26,197 bases of DNA. Origin: Candidatus Coatesiibacteriota bacterium. Lineage in GTDB: Bacteria > JAFGND01. The notes under the pieces were generated by a model that was not told where the DNA came from, ran no database searches, and saw only the letters and a list, made by a program, of their open reading frames with translations. The stretch is taken from contig JAFGND010000011.1 of NCBI GenBank assembly GCA_016927185.1, forward strand, positions 1-26,197. The letters run 5' to 3'. Of this stretch, positions 1 through 8,132 are shown in pieces; position 1 is the first letter of the stretch; the number at the start of each line of letters is the position of its first letter. The position numbers and the translations under genes are program-made.

Positions 1-1
1 A

Positions 2-235
2 TACTGCAACAAGAAGCTTTTCATTAACAAGACAACATTTATAGAGGGGATTAACGAAGAAATCATGGAAACAAGAATAGGTTTATATAATCCTGTATTG
101 CATTTTCTAAAATCCAGAAAAAATAAATTATTATCAGATAATGAATTAGAAAATTGCACAAGAATAATCAACTCGCTTAGAGGATCAGCTTCAATAATCA
201 TCAAAATAGACGATCTGACGAGTAATCTTTTCTAA
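2..235 (+). CDS. 3' end of an unrecognised protein (partial, runs in from the left edge)
   Basis: A reading frame is open from base 2 to a TAA at 233-235, giving the last 77 residues of a protein whose start lies outside the window. The visible part is hydrophilic and mixed-charge, with a Lys/Arg-rich stretch near residues 37-43 and a C-terminus ending in DDLTSNLF. No signal peptide, membrane segment or motif I recognise is present. Its stop codon overlaps the valS stop on the opposite strand, so the two genes converge with a 4-base overlap and no room for a separate terminator. I do not recognise the family. The call as a real gene rests on the long open frame without competing frames and on the neat tail-to-tail fit with valS. 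Confidence 0.5.
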   Translation, partial: YCNKKLFINKTTFIEGINEEIMETRIGLYNPVLHFLKSRKNKLLSDNELENCTRIINSLRGSASIIIKIDDLTSNLF

Positions 236-3009
236 AGATGTAGCAGTAATTTCCTTATCTTGAGAAGTCTGTCATTAAATTCAATTTTCAGTTTCTTTTC
301 TCTATCTATTACTTCATCTCTGGCATTCTTCAAGAATGCTTCATTTAACAAGGTTTTTTCTGTTTTCTGAAGAAGATTTCCAGTTCTCTCTAGTTCTTTC
401 TGAAGCCTTGTTTTCTCTTTTTCGATATCTATCTTGCCTTCTATCAGTACAATAACCTCCATCTTCCCGTTCACAGATACATCTGCTATGTAAACATTTG
501 GTAGAATTGGCGATTTATCAGCATTGAGCTCTGATATCTGTACGATGTCCTTTATTAGATGCATATTATCCTTTATAAGCTTCCCTTCTTTTTCTTCCTG
601 ATATTTAATAATTACCGAAAGATCCTTCTTGCCCTCAAGTCCTACCTCAGCTTTGAGATTGCGAATCAATATAATTAATTCCTGGATTGTGGACCAATCA
701 TTTTCTGCAGTATCATACCTCGTTTCATTTCCAAAACAAGGAAAAGGAATATAGGTTATGCTACTTAATCCAGGCTTTATTTCTGGTCTGTTCTCTATTG
801 GAAGATTGTGCCATATTTCCTCTGTTATGAAAGGAATAAACGGATGTAGAGCCCTGAGAGTGTTTTCCAGAAGTATGGTAAGGAATTTCTTCAGAAAAAC
901 CTTCTCCTCATCATTTTCAGCATCTGACATCCTGAATTTTACTATTTCAATATACCAGTCACATAAAGAATGCCAGAAAAAATCCTGTGATATTATTCTC
1001 AAAGCATCATCATACCTATATGATTTAAGCCCTCTCCCTATTTCATTAATCGAAGATGAAAGAACACTTAAAATCCATTTATCAGGAAGTTTAAGGAATC
1101 CTTTTTGATCAGCATTATTGATAAACTCTATCAATTTCCTATTGTCATTAACCAGATCTCCTTCTTCATTCCTTGTATAGCCACTTTCTTCAGTAATGAT
1201 TGATACACCCTCGCATTTCATTAGGAGAAATCTGGCAGCATTGTAAAGCTTATTGCAGAAATTCCTTCCTACAGTGAAATTCTCAAGTTTGGCTTCCCTG
1301 CTTCTTGTATCCATAATGACATCTTGCCCCTGACTTACATTCAACAGGATTGCATATCTAAGTGCATCAGCTCCATATGCTTCAATTATCTCAAGGGGGT
1401 CTATCCCGTTTCCAAGTGATTTACTCATTTTCCTGTGCTTCTCGTCTCTTACTGTACCATGAATATGAACTTCCTTGAATGGGATATCTTTAACAAAATG
1501 CAAACCTGCCATAATCATTCTTGCTACCCAGAAAAATATGATTTCACAAGCAGTTATTAAGGAGTCAGTAGGATAATAATATGAAAGTTCATTTCTTGTT
1601 GTCTCATTCTCAGAAGGCCATCCAAAAGTGCTGAATGGCCATAACCAGCTTGAAAACCAGGTATCAAGGACATCCTCGTCTTGTCTGATATTCAAACTTC
1701 CGCATTTCAGGCAACCTTTCGGTTTCTTTTTTGAAACAAATATCTCATTACAATCATCACAATAATAAACTGGAATCCTGTGTCCCCACCAGAGCTGTCG
1801 TGAAATGCACCAATCCCTTATGTTTTCCATCCAGTTTAAATATACTTTAGTCCATCTTTCTGGATAAAAGACAATTTTTCCTTCTCTTACTACCTTTATC
1901 GCCTCAGCAGCAAGTGGTTCCATTTTGACAAACCACTGTCTGGATAACCATGGTTCTACTATGCTGTTGCATCTGTAACAATGACCTATACTGGTTTTAT
2001 AATCCTCAACCTTCTCAATCAATCCAAGTTCTTGAAGGTCATTTAAAACCTTTTTTCTTGCATCGAATCTATCAAGACCTGTATATCTCTGACCTGCATT
2101 TTCATTAAGTATACCTTCAGGATTCAATATGTTTACTGGCTTTAGATTATGCCTCAATCCTATCTCGAAATCATTCGGATCATGTGCGGGAGTAATCTTC
2201 ACTGCTCCAGTACCAAACTCCATCTCTACATAATCATCATATATAACATCAAGTTCTCTTCCTATAAGCGGAAGCATTATTTTCTTTCCCTTCAAATGCT
2301 TGTAACGTTCATCTTTTGGATTGAAAGCAACAGCAACATCTCCAAGCATTGTTTCAGGTCTGGTTGTTGCAACAGTAACAAAACCAGTTCCGTCCTTAAT
2401 TGGATACTTAATATAAGTGAGATCTACAAGAGTTTCTTCATATTCCACTTCAAGATTAGCTATTGCAGAAGTGCATCTCGGACACCAGTTTACTATATAT
2501 TCACCTTGATATATCAAGCCTTCATTATAAAGCCTTATGAACACTTCAGAGACTGCATCAGAAAGACCTTCATCCATAGTGAATCTTTCTCTATCCCAGT
2601 CGCACTGACATCCCAGCTCCTGAAGCTGCTTGATTATTGTTCCACCCTTTTCCTTTTTCCAGTTCCAGACAAGTTCTACAAACTTTTCCCTTCCATAATC
2701 GTGCCTTGATTTACCTTCCTTGTTTATTATCTTTTCTATTACATTCTGCGTAGCTATTCCAGCGTGATCCGTTCCCGGTAACCAGAGGCTTTCATATCCT
2801 TTCATCCTCTTATATCTGATAAGCACATCCTGAAGCGTATTATTCAAGGCATGACCCATATGAAGTATATCAGTCACATTAGGTGGGGGGATAACTATGC
2901 AATAAGGTTTTTTATTAGAAACATTGCTCTTGCCGATATGGTTTTTAAGCCATGTTTCAAGCCATTTTTTTTCAACTTTATGAGAATCATACTGTTTGGG
3001 TAAATCCAT
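232..3009 (-). CDS. valS: Valyl-tRNA synthetase (class I)
   Basis: This enzyme charges tRNA-Val with valine in the cytoplasm using ATP and edits mischarged threonine. The 925-residue length fits bacterial ValRS. The class I HIGH motif reads HMGH at residues 50-53, after PPPNVT, and the KMSKS motif is intact near residue 527. The editing (CP1) insertion includes the TTRPETMLGD block. Cysteine pairs typical of Zn-containing ValRS are visible (CPRC, CYRC, CDDC, CLKC). The C-terminus is a Lys/Glu/Leu-rich coiled coil of about 65 residues, as in most bacterial ValRS. The ATG start has AAGGAAG a few bases upstream. It is the last gene of the long minus-strand run, 21 bases after the methyltransferase gene, and its stop overlaps the convergent gene at the window edge. 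The assignment is firm. Confidence 0.97.
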   Translation of the reverse strand: MDLPKQYDSHKVEKKWLETWLKNHIGKSNVSNKKPYCIVIPPPNVTDILHMGHALNNTLQDVLIRYKRMKGYESLWLPGTDHAGIATQNVIEKIINKEGKSRHDYGREKFVELVWNWKKEKGGTIIKQLQELGCQCDWDRERFTMDEGLSDAVSEVFIRLYNEGLIYQGEYIVNWCPRCTSAIANLEVEYEETLVDLTYIKYPIKDGTGFVTVATTRPETMLGDVAVAFNPKDERYKHLKGKKIMLPLIGRELDVIYDDYVEMEFGTGAVKITPAHDPNDFEIGLRHNLKPVNILNPEGILNENAGQRYTGLDRFDARKKVLNDLQELGLIEKVEDYKTSIGHCYRCNSIVEPWLSRQWFVKMEPLAAEAIKVVREGKIVFYPERWTKVYLNWMENIRDWCISRQLWWGHRIPVYYCDDCNEIFVSKKKPKGCLKCGSLNIRQDEDVLDTWFSSWLWPFSTFGWPSENETTRNELSYYYPTDSLITACEIIFFWVARMIMAGLHFVKDIPFKEVHIHGTVRDEKHRKMSKSLGNGIDPLEIIEAYGADALRYAILLNVSQGQDVIMDTRSREAKLENFTVGRNFCNKLYNAARFLLMKCEGVSIITEESGYTRNEEGDLVNDNRKLIEFINNADQKGFLKLPDKWILSVLSSSINEIGRGLKSYRYDDALRIISQDFFWHSLCDWYIEIVKFRMSDAENDEEKVFLKKFLTILLENTLRALHPFIPFITEEIWHNLPIENRPEIKPGLSSITYIPFPCFGNETRYDTAENDWSTIQELIILIRNLKAEVGLEGKKDLSVIIKYQEEKEGKLIKDNMHLIKDIVQISELNADKSPILPNVYIADVSVNGKMEVIVLIEGKIDIEKEKTRLQKELERTGNLLQKTEKTLLNEAFLKNARDEVIDREKKLKIEFNDRLLKIRKLLLHL

Positions 3010-3030
3010 AATCTTCCTTGTTTTAATTGA

Positions 3031-3720
3031 TTAAACCAAATTATCTAAAAGCATTTTTGTTTGCTTTTTATATTCAAGATACTTGTTATTGAAATGCCCA
3101 GCTAGAATCTTTTCTTCTACCTTGATTCTGTATATCAATCCAGGAATAAACAATACAATGAGAAGTATTAAGCCTAGAATGCTTTCAAAAGTAAGGCAGG
3201 TTCCAAGTAACATTATTGATAAACCTGAATACATGGGATGCCTTATCCTATTATACAAACCACTGCTTATTAGATTCTGATCCTTGAAAATCACTATATA
3301 ATCAGAATATGATGGTTTCAATATCATCGCAGCTTTTATATGAATGTATGATCCTGCAGCGAACAAGATAAGTCCAATAACAGATAGCCATGTAAGACAG
3401 TATTTAGGTTTGAGAAAACCAAATACAAAATAATCAAAAATCGCAGTTATAATTACTGTCCATATTGCAGTCTGAAATATCCACTGGGAAGGATACTCCT
3501 TATGAATTATATCCTGGATCTTCTTCTCTTCAAGTCTATAATTATCATCTATATAAAGCCACAAAAAAAGGAACAGAAAATAAACAGATACTATCCATTG
3601 CGGGAAACCATATCCTGATTGTATCTGTTTTGTAGCATAATCAGCAAAAAGACTTGATGAATTCCTGAAAACAACATATTCACAAACAATGAATTCAAAA
3701 ATAATCCAAAACTTACGCAT
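3031..3720 (-). CDS. ICMT/PEMT-like integral membrane methyltransferase
   Basis: This is a membrane protein of about 229 residues with some five hydrophobic segments. The C-terminal half carries the signature of the isoprenylcysteine carboxyl methyltransferase / phospholipid methyltransferase superfamily: SSGLYNRIRHPMYSGL, followed by RIKVEEKIL and a Tyr-rich NKYLEYKK tail, which together form the S-adenosylmethionine pocket in the family. In bacteria such proteins methylate small lipids or unknown substrates, so the real substrate here is unknown. I chose the ATG at 3720, not the upstream TTG at 3735, because GGAG lies 9 bases before it. This start leaves a 4-base gap after the GT2 gene instead of an overlap. 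Its position after two glycosyltransferases hints at envelope lipid or glycan modification, but that is inference. Confidence 0.8.
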   Translation of the reverse strand: MRKFWIIFEFIVCEYVVFRNSSSLFADYATKQIQSGYGFPQWIVSVYFLFLFLWLYIDDNYRLEEKKIQDIIHKEYPSQWIFQTAIWTVIITAIFDYFVFGFLKPKYCLTWLSVIGLILFAAGSYIHIKAAMILKPSYSDYIVIFKDQNLISSGLYNRIRHPMYSGLSIMLLGTCLTFESILGLILLIVLFIPGLIYRIKVEEKILAGHFNNKYLEYKKQTKMLLDNLV

Positions 3721-3724
3721 AACA

Positions 3725-4612
3725 TCAATCTCCAAACAAGGGAAGTTTTGTCAAGCCCGGTGGTTCAAAAAACATCCTTTCAAGCACTTTCCTTCTGCTT
3801 ATCTCTCTTTGCTTTCTGAAAAAAAGGCTTGAAAAAAACTTCATCCAGGCTTTCTTAGAGCCTCCCAGTAAATAAGGTATATCATAATACAATTTTTTCT
3901 CTCTTTCTTTTGCCAAATCTCCTGAAACAGAACCATTCTCAAAATTTTTCTTTATTATCACAAGAATGTCATTAGCTAATGCAATTATATCGCCTGCAAT
4001 ACCCATATTCGCTCTATATTCAGTCAAAGATTCATTTACAAGCATTATCTGATTATCCTTACTTACTCTAAGCCAATAGTCGAAATCTTGTGCTATTTTC
4101 AGAGTTTCATCCATGTAGCCTGTTGTCTTTAAAATATCCCTTCTCATAATAACAGTAGATGTGGAAATAAAATTGGAACTGAGAAACAACTCCTTGAAAA
4201 TCATGCCATTCTTATATGCTTCTTTCTCAATTACTCGCTTATTATCCCTGTTCATCATGAATGTGTGACTAAGGCCAATTTCATTATTCTGCTCCATGAA
4301 AGAGACCTGTTTCTCCAGCTTATCTATAGTCCACAAATCATCTGAATCAAGAAAAGCAATATATTTTCCTTCTGAATTCTTCATGCCCCAATTCCTCTGA
4401 TAGGAAGGACCTCCCCTGTTGATTTCCCAGTTATATCTAAGTCTGCTTTCTTCAAGTGATTTTATCATCTCAGATGTACCATCTGTTGAACCATCATCAC
4501 CAAGAAGAATTTCCCAGTCATTAATTGTCTGATTCTGAACGCTTCTTATTGCCTCTAATACGAGATCCTTCCTGTTATAAGTGGCAATAACTACTGATAT
4601 CAAAGGCTTCAT
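3725..4612 (-). CDS. Family 2 (GT-A) glycosyltransferase
   Basis: The protein transfers a sugar from a nucleotide-sugar donor, probably to a surface glycan or lipid-linked acceptor. It has 295 residues and starts with the classic GT2 opening ISVVIATYNR. DDGSTDGT is at residues 39-46, and the metal/nucleotide-binding DXD motif reads DSDD at 89-92. A later acidic motif, QDFDYWLR near residue 180, is typical of the acceptor-side catalytic base region. No convincing membrane helix is present, so it should act at the inner face of the membrane. Its ATG overlaps the TGA of the upstream GT9 gene as ATGA, so the two are probably translationally coupled and work on the same product. The exact donor and acceptor cannot be read from the sequence. 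Confidence 0.9.
   Translation of the reverse strand: MKPLISVVIATYNRKDLVLEAIRSVQNQTINDWEILLGDDGSTDGTSEMIKSLEESRLRYNWEINRGGPSYQRNWGMKNSEGKYIAFLDSDDLWTIDKLEKQVSFMEQNNEIGLSHTFMMNRDNKRVIEKEAYKNGMIFKELFLSSNFISTSTVIMRRDILKTTGYMDETLKIAQDFDYWLRVSKDNQIMLVNESLTEYRANMGIAGDIIALANDILVIIKKNFENGSVSGDLAKEREKKLYYDIPYLLGGSKKAWMKFFSSLFFRKQREISRRKVLERMFFEPPGLTKLPLFGD
3730..3733 (-). promoter_or_regulatory. Ribosome binding site deciding the methyltransferase start
   Basis: GGAG read on the minus strand sits 9 bases before the ATG at 3720. It overlaps the alternative TTG codon at 3735, which has no comparable purine-rich site in front of it. It therefore favours the shorter 229-residue product. Confidence 0.6.
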
Positions 4613-5664
4613 TTCAAATACTTCACAAGCAAAGGTTCAAGCATTGACCAGACTTCATCAAATGAAAAATCCCTTATTTTTTTCCCATATACATATGAAT
4701 GTAGTTTGCTTGAAGGCAAACCCCATCTCTTCAGGTCTCCATCGCCCCACAACGTCAATGAAGGTGTATTGACTGCAACAGTAATATGCATTGGTGCAGT
4801 ATCTTCAGTAATGAAAAAACTGCATTTTTGGATAATTGCAGCAAGAAGCTGAACATCAGTTTCAGGGGCAACAATTATTCCTGGAATAGATTTTTTTATT
4901 ACTGATACAACTGATCTATCATGACTGCCATGAGTAACCAAGACTTTTGAATTATCCAGTTTTTCAATATTCTTTATCAATCTCACAATCTTATCAATCT
5001 GCCAGATATGATGAGGTCTTCTGGCTCCGGGATGTATTCCAACAACCTTATTCCTGCCTATGCCCAGTTTTCCAAAAATCATATCTGCTTCCCTGATTTT
5101 CTCTTTTCCAGGATTTATTCTAAGAGGTTTTGAAGAAATATTGGGCTTCCATGATGCAAGTATTCGCAAGTTGTGATCTGCTTCATATACATCGTATTGT
5201 CTTTCTACCATTTCATGAAAAAACCCTTTGCCCTGTTCGGTCTTAAAAGCAATCTTGTAAGAATTCTTAAAAAGAGAGGCGAGAAATGCATCTGGAAGAA
5301 GGAAATCATAACTTGGGCAGATTACCAGATTAAAATCTTCCTTATTAAGGTTTTCCTTGAAATATTTACTCAATGTTCTCAGATTCCTGTCCTTTACAAC
5401 ATGGATTCTATCAATAAATTCATTGCTGTCTATTATGGATGCGCAGTAAGCCCAGCTCAACACGTGAAGCCTGCTTTCAGGAAAAACCTCTTTTATTCCC
5501 TCTATCAATGGTGTTGTGAGAATAAGATCCCCCAGGTGATCCAGTCTTATAAGCAAAATACTTTCTATTTTCTCTGGTTTGCTTATTTCAATCAAGGGAT
5601 TAAATTTCAGATAGCAACTAGCGAATATTCTCTCTACAAACTTCCTGATATCCAGGAGATGCAT
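4609..5664 (-). CDS. Family 9 glycosyltransferase (heptosyltransferase-like)
   Basis: This is a GT-B fold enzyme of the ADP-heptose:LPS heptosyltransferase family (GT9). It has 351 residues. The N-terminal half has the family block ILLIRLDHLGDLILTTPL (residues 36-53). The C-terminal half has GIHPGARRPHHIW and TEDTAPMHI, the latter matching the donor-binding region where heptosyltransferases usually have T/S-x-D-[ST]-G-xxH. Here TAP replaces SGP/TGP, a small deviation. It follows the recN stop directly (TAA then ATG) and overlaps the GT2 gene by 4 bases. GT9 enzymes usually build the LPS inner core, which supports a diderm envelope, although the family also has other substrates. Confidence 0.88.
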   Translation of the reverse strand: MHLLDIRKFVERIFASCYLKFNPLIEISKPEKIESILLIRLDHLGDLILTTPLIEGIKEVFPESRLHVLSWAYCASIIDSNEFIDRIHVVKDRNLRTLSKYFKENLNKEDFNLVICPSYDFLLPDAFLASLFKNSYKIAFKTEQGKGFFHEMVERQYDVYEADHNLRILASWKPNISSKPLRINPGKEKIREADMIFGKLGIGRNKVVGIHPGARRPHHIWQIDKIVRLIKNIEKLDNSKVLVTHGSHDRSVVSVIKKSIPGIIVAPETDVQLLAAIIQKCSFFITEDTAPMHITVAVNTPSLTLWGDGDLKRWGLPSSKLHSYVYGKKIRDFSFDEVWSMLEPLLVKYLK

Positions 5665-7278
5665 TTAATCTCCTTTCAGATTTGCTATTTCCTGACTTCT
5701 TTCGTTGTCTGATAATATCCTGAATTTGCTTTGAGTCCGCTTACCATCTGAGGTTTTCTCCACCTTTAAAATATTATCTGCTCTCTGGGCTATTTGTGGA
5801 AGATGAGTGACACATATTATTTGATATCTTTCTGACATTTTCTTAAGTTTATCAGCAATGAGATGTGCGGTTTGTCCTCCCACTCCAATATCTATCTCGT
5901 CCATGAAGAATATTTTCTCTTCAAGAAGTCCAGTAAATACTGTATATAAAACAAGTACTATTCTTGCCATTTCTCCTCCTGAGACTACTTCAGAAAGAGG
6001 TTTCAAGCCTTCCCCCTTATTGGGGGCTATCCAGAATTCAATCTCATCGCAACCATTCAATCCATATATCCTGTCTCTCTCCATGAAAGTTGAGGAAGAT
6101 TCTTCAATCTGATTGAAACCTGTTTCCCATATTACATCAGGCATACCTAATTGCCTAAGTTCGTCTTCAATAATTGATTTCAATCTGACAGCATTTGCTT
6201 TCCTCCTTTCAGATATCTTGTCTGCTATTAATGACAGGCTTTTCTTGCTGCAACTTATTTCTGTCTTTAACTTTTCAATTCTCTTATCCAGAAAATTTTC
6301 ACCTTCTGAAAACATTCTTAAATCACATAGATATTCATCTAATTCCTTCAGATTTTTTCTGTACTTTCTTTCCAGATTCTCGAGAAACACTAATCTAATC
6401 TGCATTTCATCCTGTTCCTCTGGTGAAAAAATCAAATTCGCCCTGTAATCCTTCAGAATTGATGATAGTTCCTTGATTTCTATCAGTGCATTTTCCAGAG
6501 AGTCGTTGAATGAACTGAAATTCTCTTCATCGTACTCGGACAGTTCTCTTATATTGTAGATCAAGTTATGCAGATTATCGAGGATGCCATTTTGTTCATC
6601 TACCAGTCTGCCGTAAGCTTCAGAAGAGAGATTAAAAAGCTTGTCCTGAGAAGCCAATCTCTTCAACTTCTGCTTCAGCTCTTCCTTCTCATTTTCATGG
6701 AAATTTGCCTCGGAAAGTTCTTTTAATTCCAGACTTCTCTCCTCTTCGCGTCTTGAAAAATCAGCTATCTCATTTTCAAGTTTCTTAAGTTCATCTATCT
6801 TTTTCTGCATATTTCTGAATTCATCTTGATAAGAAACAAGTTTATCGCTCCCTTCAATATTATCGATGACATCCATAGCATAATTCTGATTGAAAAGAGA
6901 TGTAAAAGCATGTTGCTTAAGAAAAATCCACCTGTTTTTCTGAAAGTCTCTGAAATCCTTACCAGCAACTCGCCTGCTATTTATTTCTACCTTATTTCTT
7001 CCTGCTTTCTGAAAAATCCTCTCCAGAAGAATATCATTTTTCCCATTCTTCATCCATACCTTGATGTTACTTTCCTCAGTTCCTTCTCTGTAATCTGACG
7101 GGGCAAAATTTCCTGTATTCATATAGTACAAAGCTTTTATCAATAAGGATTTTCCAGCTCCTGTTTCCCCAATTATCACATTCAAACCAGAGGTTAAGCC
7201 GATTAATGCTTTCTTGATAATGGCAAGGTTTTCTATTTCTATTTGCCTGATCCAGTAGTCTTTTTCTCTCCTACCCAT
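5665..7278 (-). CDS. recN: DNA repair protein RecN (SMC-like ATPase)
   Basis: RecN is a cytoplasmic SMC-type ATPase that gathers double-strand-break ends for recombination. The Walker A motif GETGAGKS is at residues 37-44, preceded by IEIENLAII, the usual RecN opening. The middle is a long Glu/Lys/Leu-rich coiled coil. The C-terminal ABC signature VSGGEMARI is near residue 430, and the Walker B/D-loop FFMDEIDIGVGG near residue 459. THLPQIA follows, which is diagnostic for RecN. At 537 residues it is close to the usual 550. The ATG lies inside the end of nadK (about 40 bases of overlap). No better start exists before IEIENLAII, so I kept it. The nadK-recN order is a common bacterial arrangement. 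Confidence 0.95.
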   Translation of the reverse strand: MGRREKDYWIRQIEIENLAIIKKALIGLTSGLNVIIGETGAGKSLLIKALYYMNTGNFAPSDYREGTEESNIKVWMKNGKNDILLERIFQKAGRNKVEINSRRVAGKDFRDFQKNRWIFLKQHAFTSLFNQNYAMDVIDNIEGSDKLVSYQDEFRNMQKKIDELKKLENEIADFSRREEERSLELKELSEANFHENEKEELKQKLKRLASQDKLFNLSSEAYGRLVDEQNGILDNLHNLIYNIRELSEYDEENFSSFNDSLENALIEIKELSSILKDYRANLIFSPEEQDEMQIRLVFLENLERKYRKNLKELDEYLCDLRMFSEGENFLDKRIEKLKTEISCSKKSLSLIADKISERRKANAVRLKSIIEDELRQLGMPDVIWETGFNQIEESSSTFMERDRIYGLNGCDEIEFWIAPNKGEGLKPLSEVVSGGEMARIVLVLYTVFTGLLEEKIFFMDEIDIGVGGQTAHLIADKLKKMSERYQIICVTHLPQIAQRADNILKVEKTSDGKRTQSKFRILSDNERSQEIANLKGD

Positions 7279-8132
7279 TCCAATTTCTGCTTTAAAAGTG
7301 AAAAAAACGGTTCATCACTCAAGTGAACAAGTTTTATCTTGTATTCAGGATGTGAAGATATCTCAACTGTTTCTTCAGGTTTCAGGAAAATACTCTCAAG
7401 ACCATCTGAATTCAATACAATACTAGTCCTCGAACAGAAGCTAACAATCCTTATTGTATCTTCTGCATTGACAACTAGTGGTCTTATCCCTAAAGTATGT
7501 GGACATATTGGAGTAATTACATTAACTTCGGTTTCTGGTGTTATAACAGGACCTCCTGCACTCAACGAGTATCCAGTGCTTCCTGTCGGTGTTGCAACAA
7601 TTACCCCATCCCCGTAAAAATCAGCTACCTTTATGTCATTTATTGACAGACAAATCTGAATCACTGCTAATCCCTTGAATCTCGTTATTATTGCATCGTT
7701 AAGTGCATATAATTCCCTGTTTTCAGTTAAAATACGAAGCATTCTTCTTTCCGAAATTGTATAATTCTTCCTCAAGATCCTGTTGAGTAATGATACAAGC
7801 GGAGGTTCATATTCTACTGTCAAAAATCCAATCCTTCCCTGATTAATGCCAAGAACAGGAACATTATATGGTGCTACTATATGAGCAGCTTTCAATAGCG
7901 TTCCATCTCCCCCTATAGACAATATGAACTCTATGTTTTCTGGAAAACCTTCCTTTCTAAGATCAACATACTTGCCAATTATATAAGTCTTAAATCTTTC
8001 TTCATCAAATTCCTCAGGTTTTTCTGCAAGGAAATATATTTCAACTGCATAATCATTAGCCCATTTCTCTATGCCTTCGAGTAACTGCCTGGTTTTGCTT
8101 CCGTATAAATTTGCAATAATCCCGATATTCAT
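7239..8132 (-). CDS. nadK: NAD kinase
   Basis: The enzyme phosphorylates NAD to NADP with ATP or polyphosphate in the cytoplasm. The diagnostic GGDGTLL is at residues 74-80. The C-terminal domain carries LND near 144-146 (usually NE or ND in the family) and the glycine-rich block DGVIVATPTGSTGYSLSAGG near 174-194. The length of 297 residues is normal. I chose the internal ATG at 8132, which gives the typical N-terminus MNIGIIAN and forms TAATG with the stop of the upstream kinase gene. An ATG four codons earlier (8144) is also possible, and neither has a strong ribosome binding site. It sits between the sensor kinase and recN and overlaps recN by about 40 bases. Confidence 0.95.
   Translation of the reverse strand: MNIGIIANLYGSKTRQLLEGIEKWANDYAVEIYFLAEKPEEFDEERFKTYIIGKYVDLRKEGFPENIEFILSIGGDGTLLKAAHIVAPYNVPVLGINQGRIGFLTVEYEPPLVSLLNRILRKNYTISERRMLRILTENRELYALNDAIITRFKGLAVIQICLSINDIKVADFYGDGVIVATPTGSTGYSLSAGGPVITPETEVNVITPICPHTLGIRPLVVNAEDTIRIVSFCSRTSIVLNSDGLESIFLKPEETVEISSHPEYKIKLVHLSDEPFFSLLKQKLEWVGEKKTTGSGK

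Noticed and set aside
2149-2709. 186-codon open frame on the + strand inside valS
   Set aside because: It lies wholly opposite valS, whose protein is unmistakable. The translation is rich in Ser, Ile, Phe and Cys with no motif, as expected for a shadow frame.
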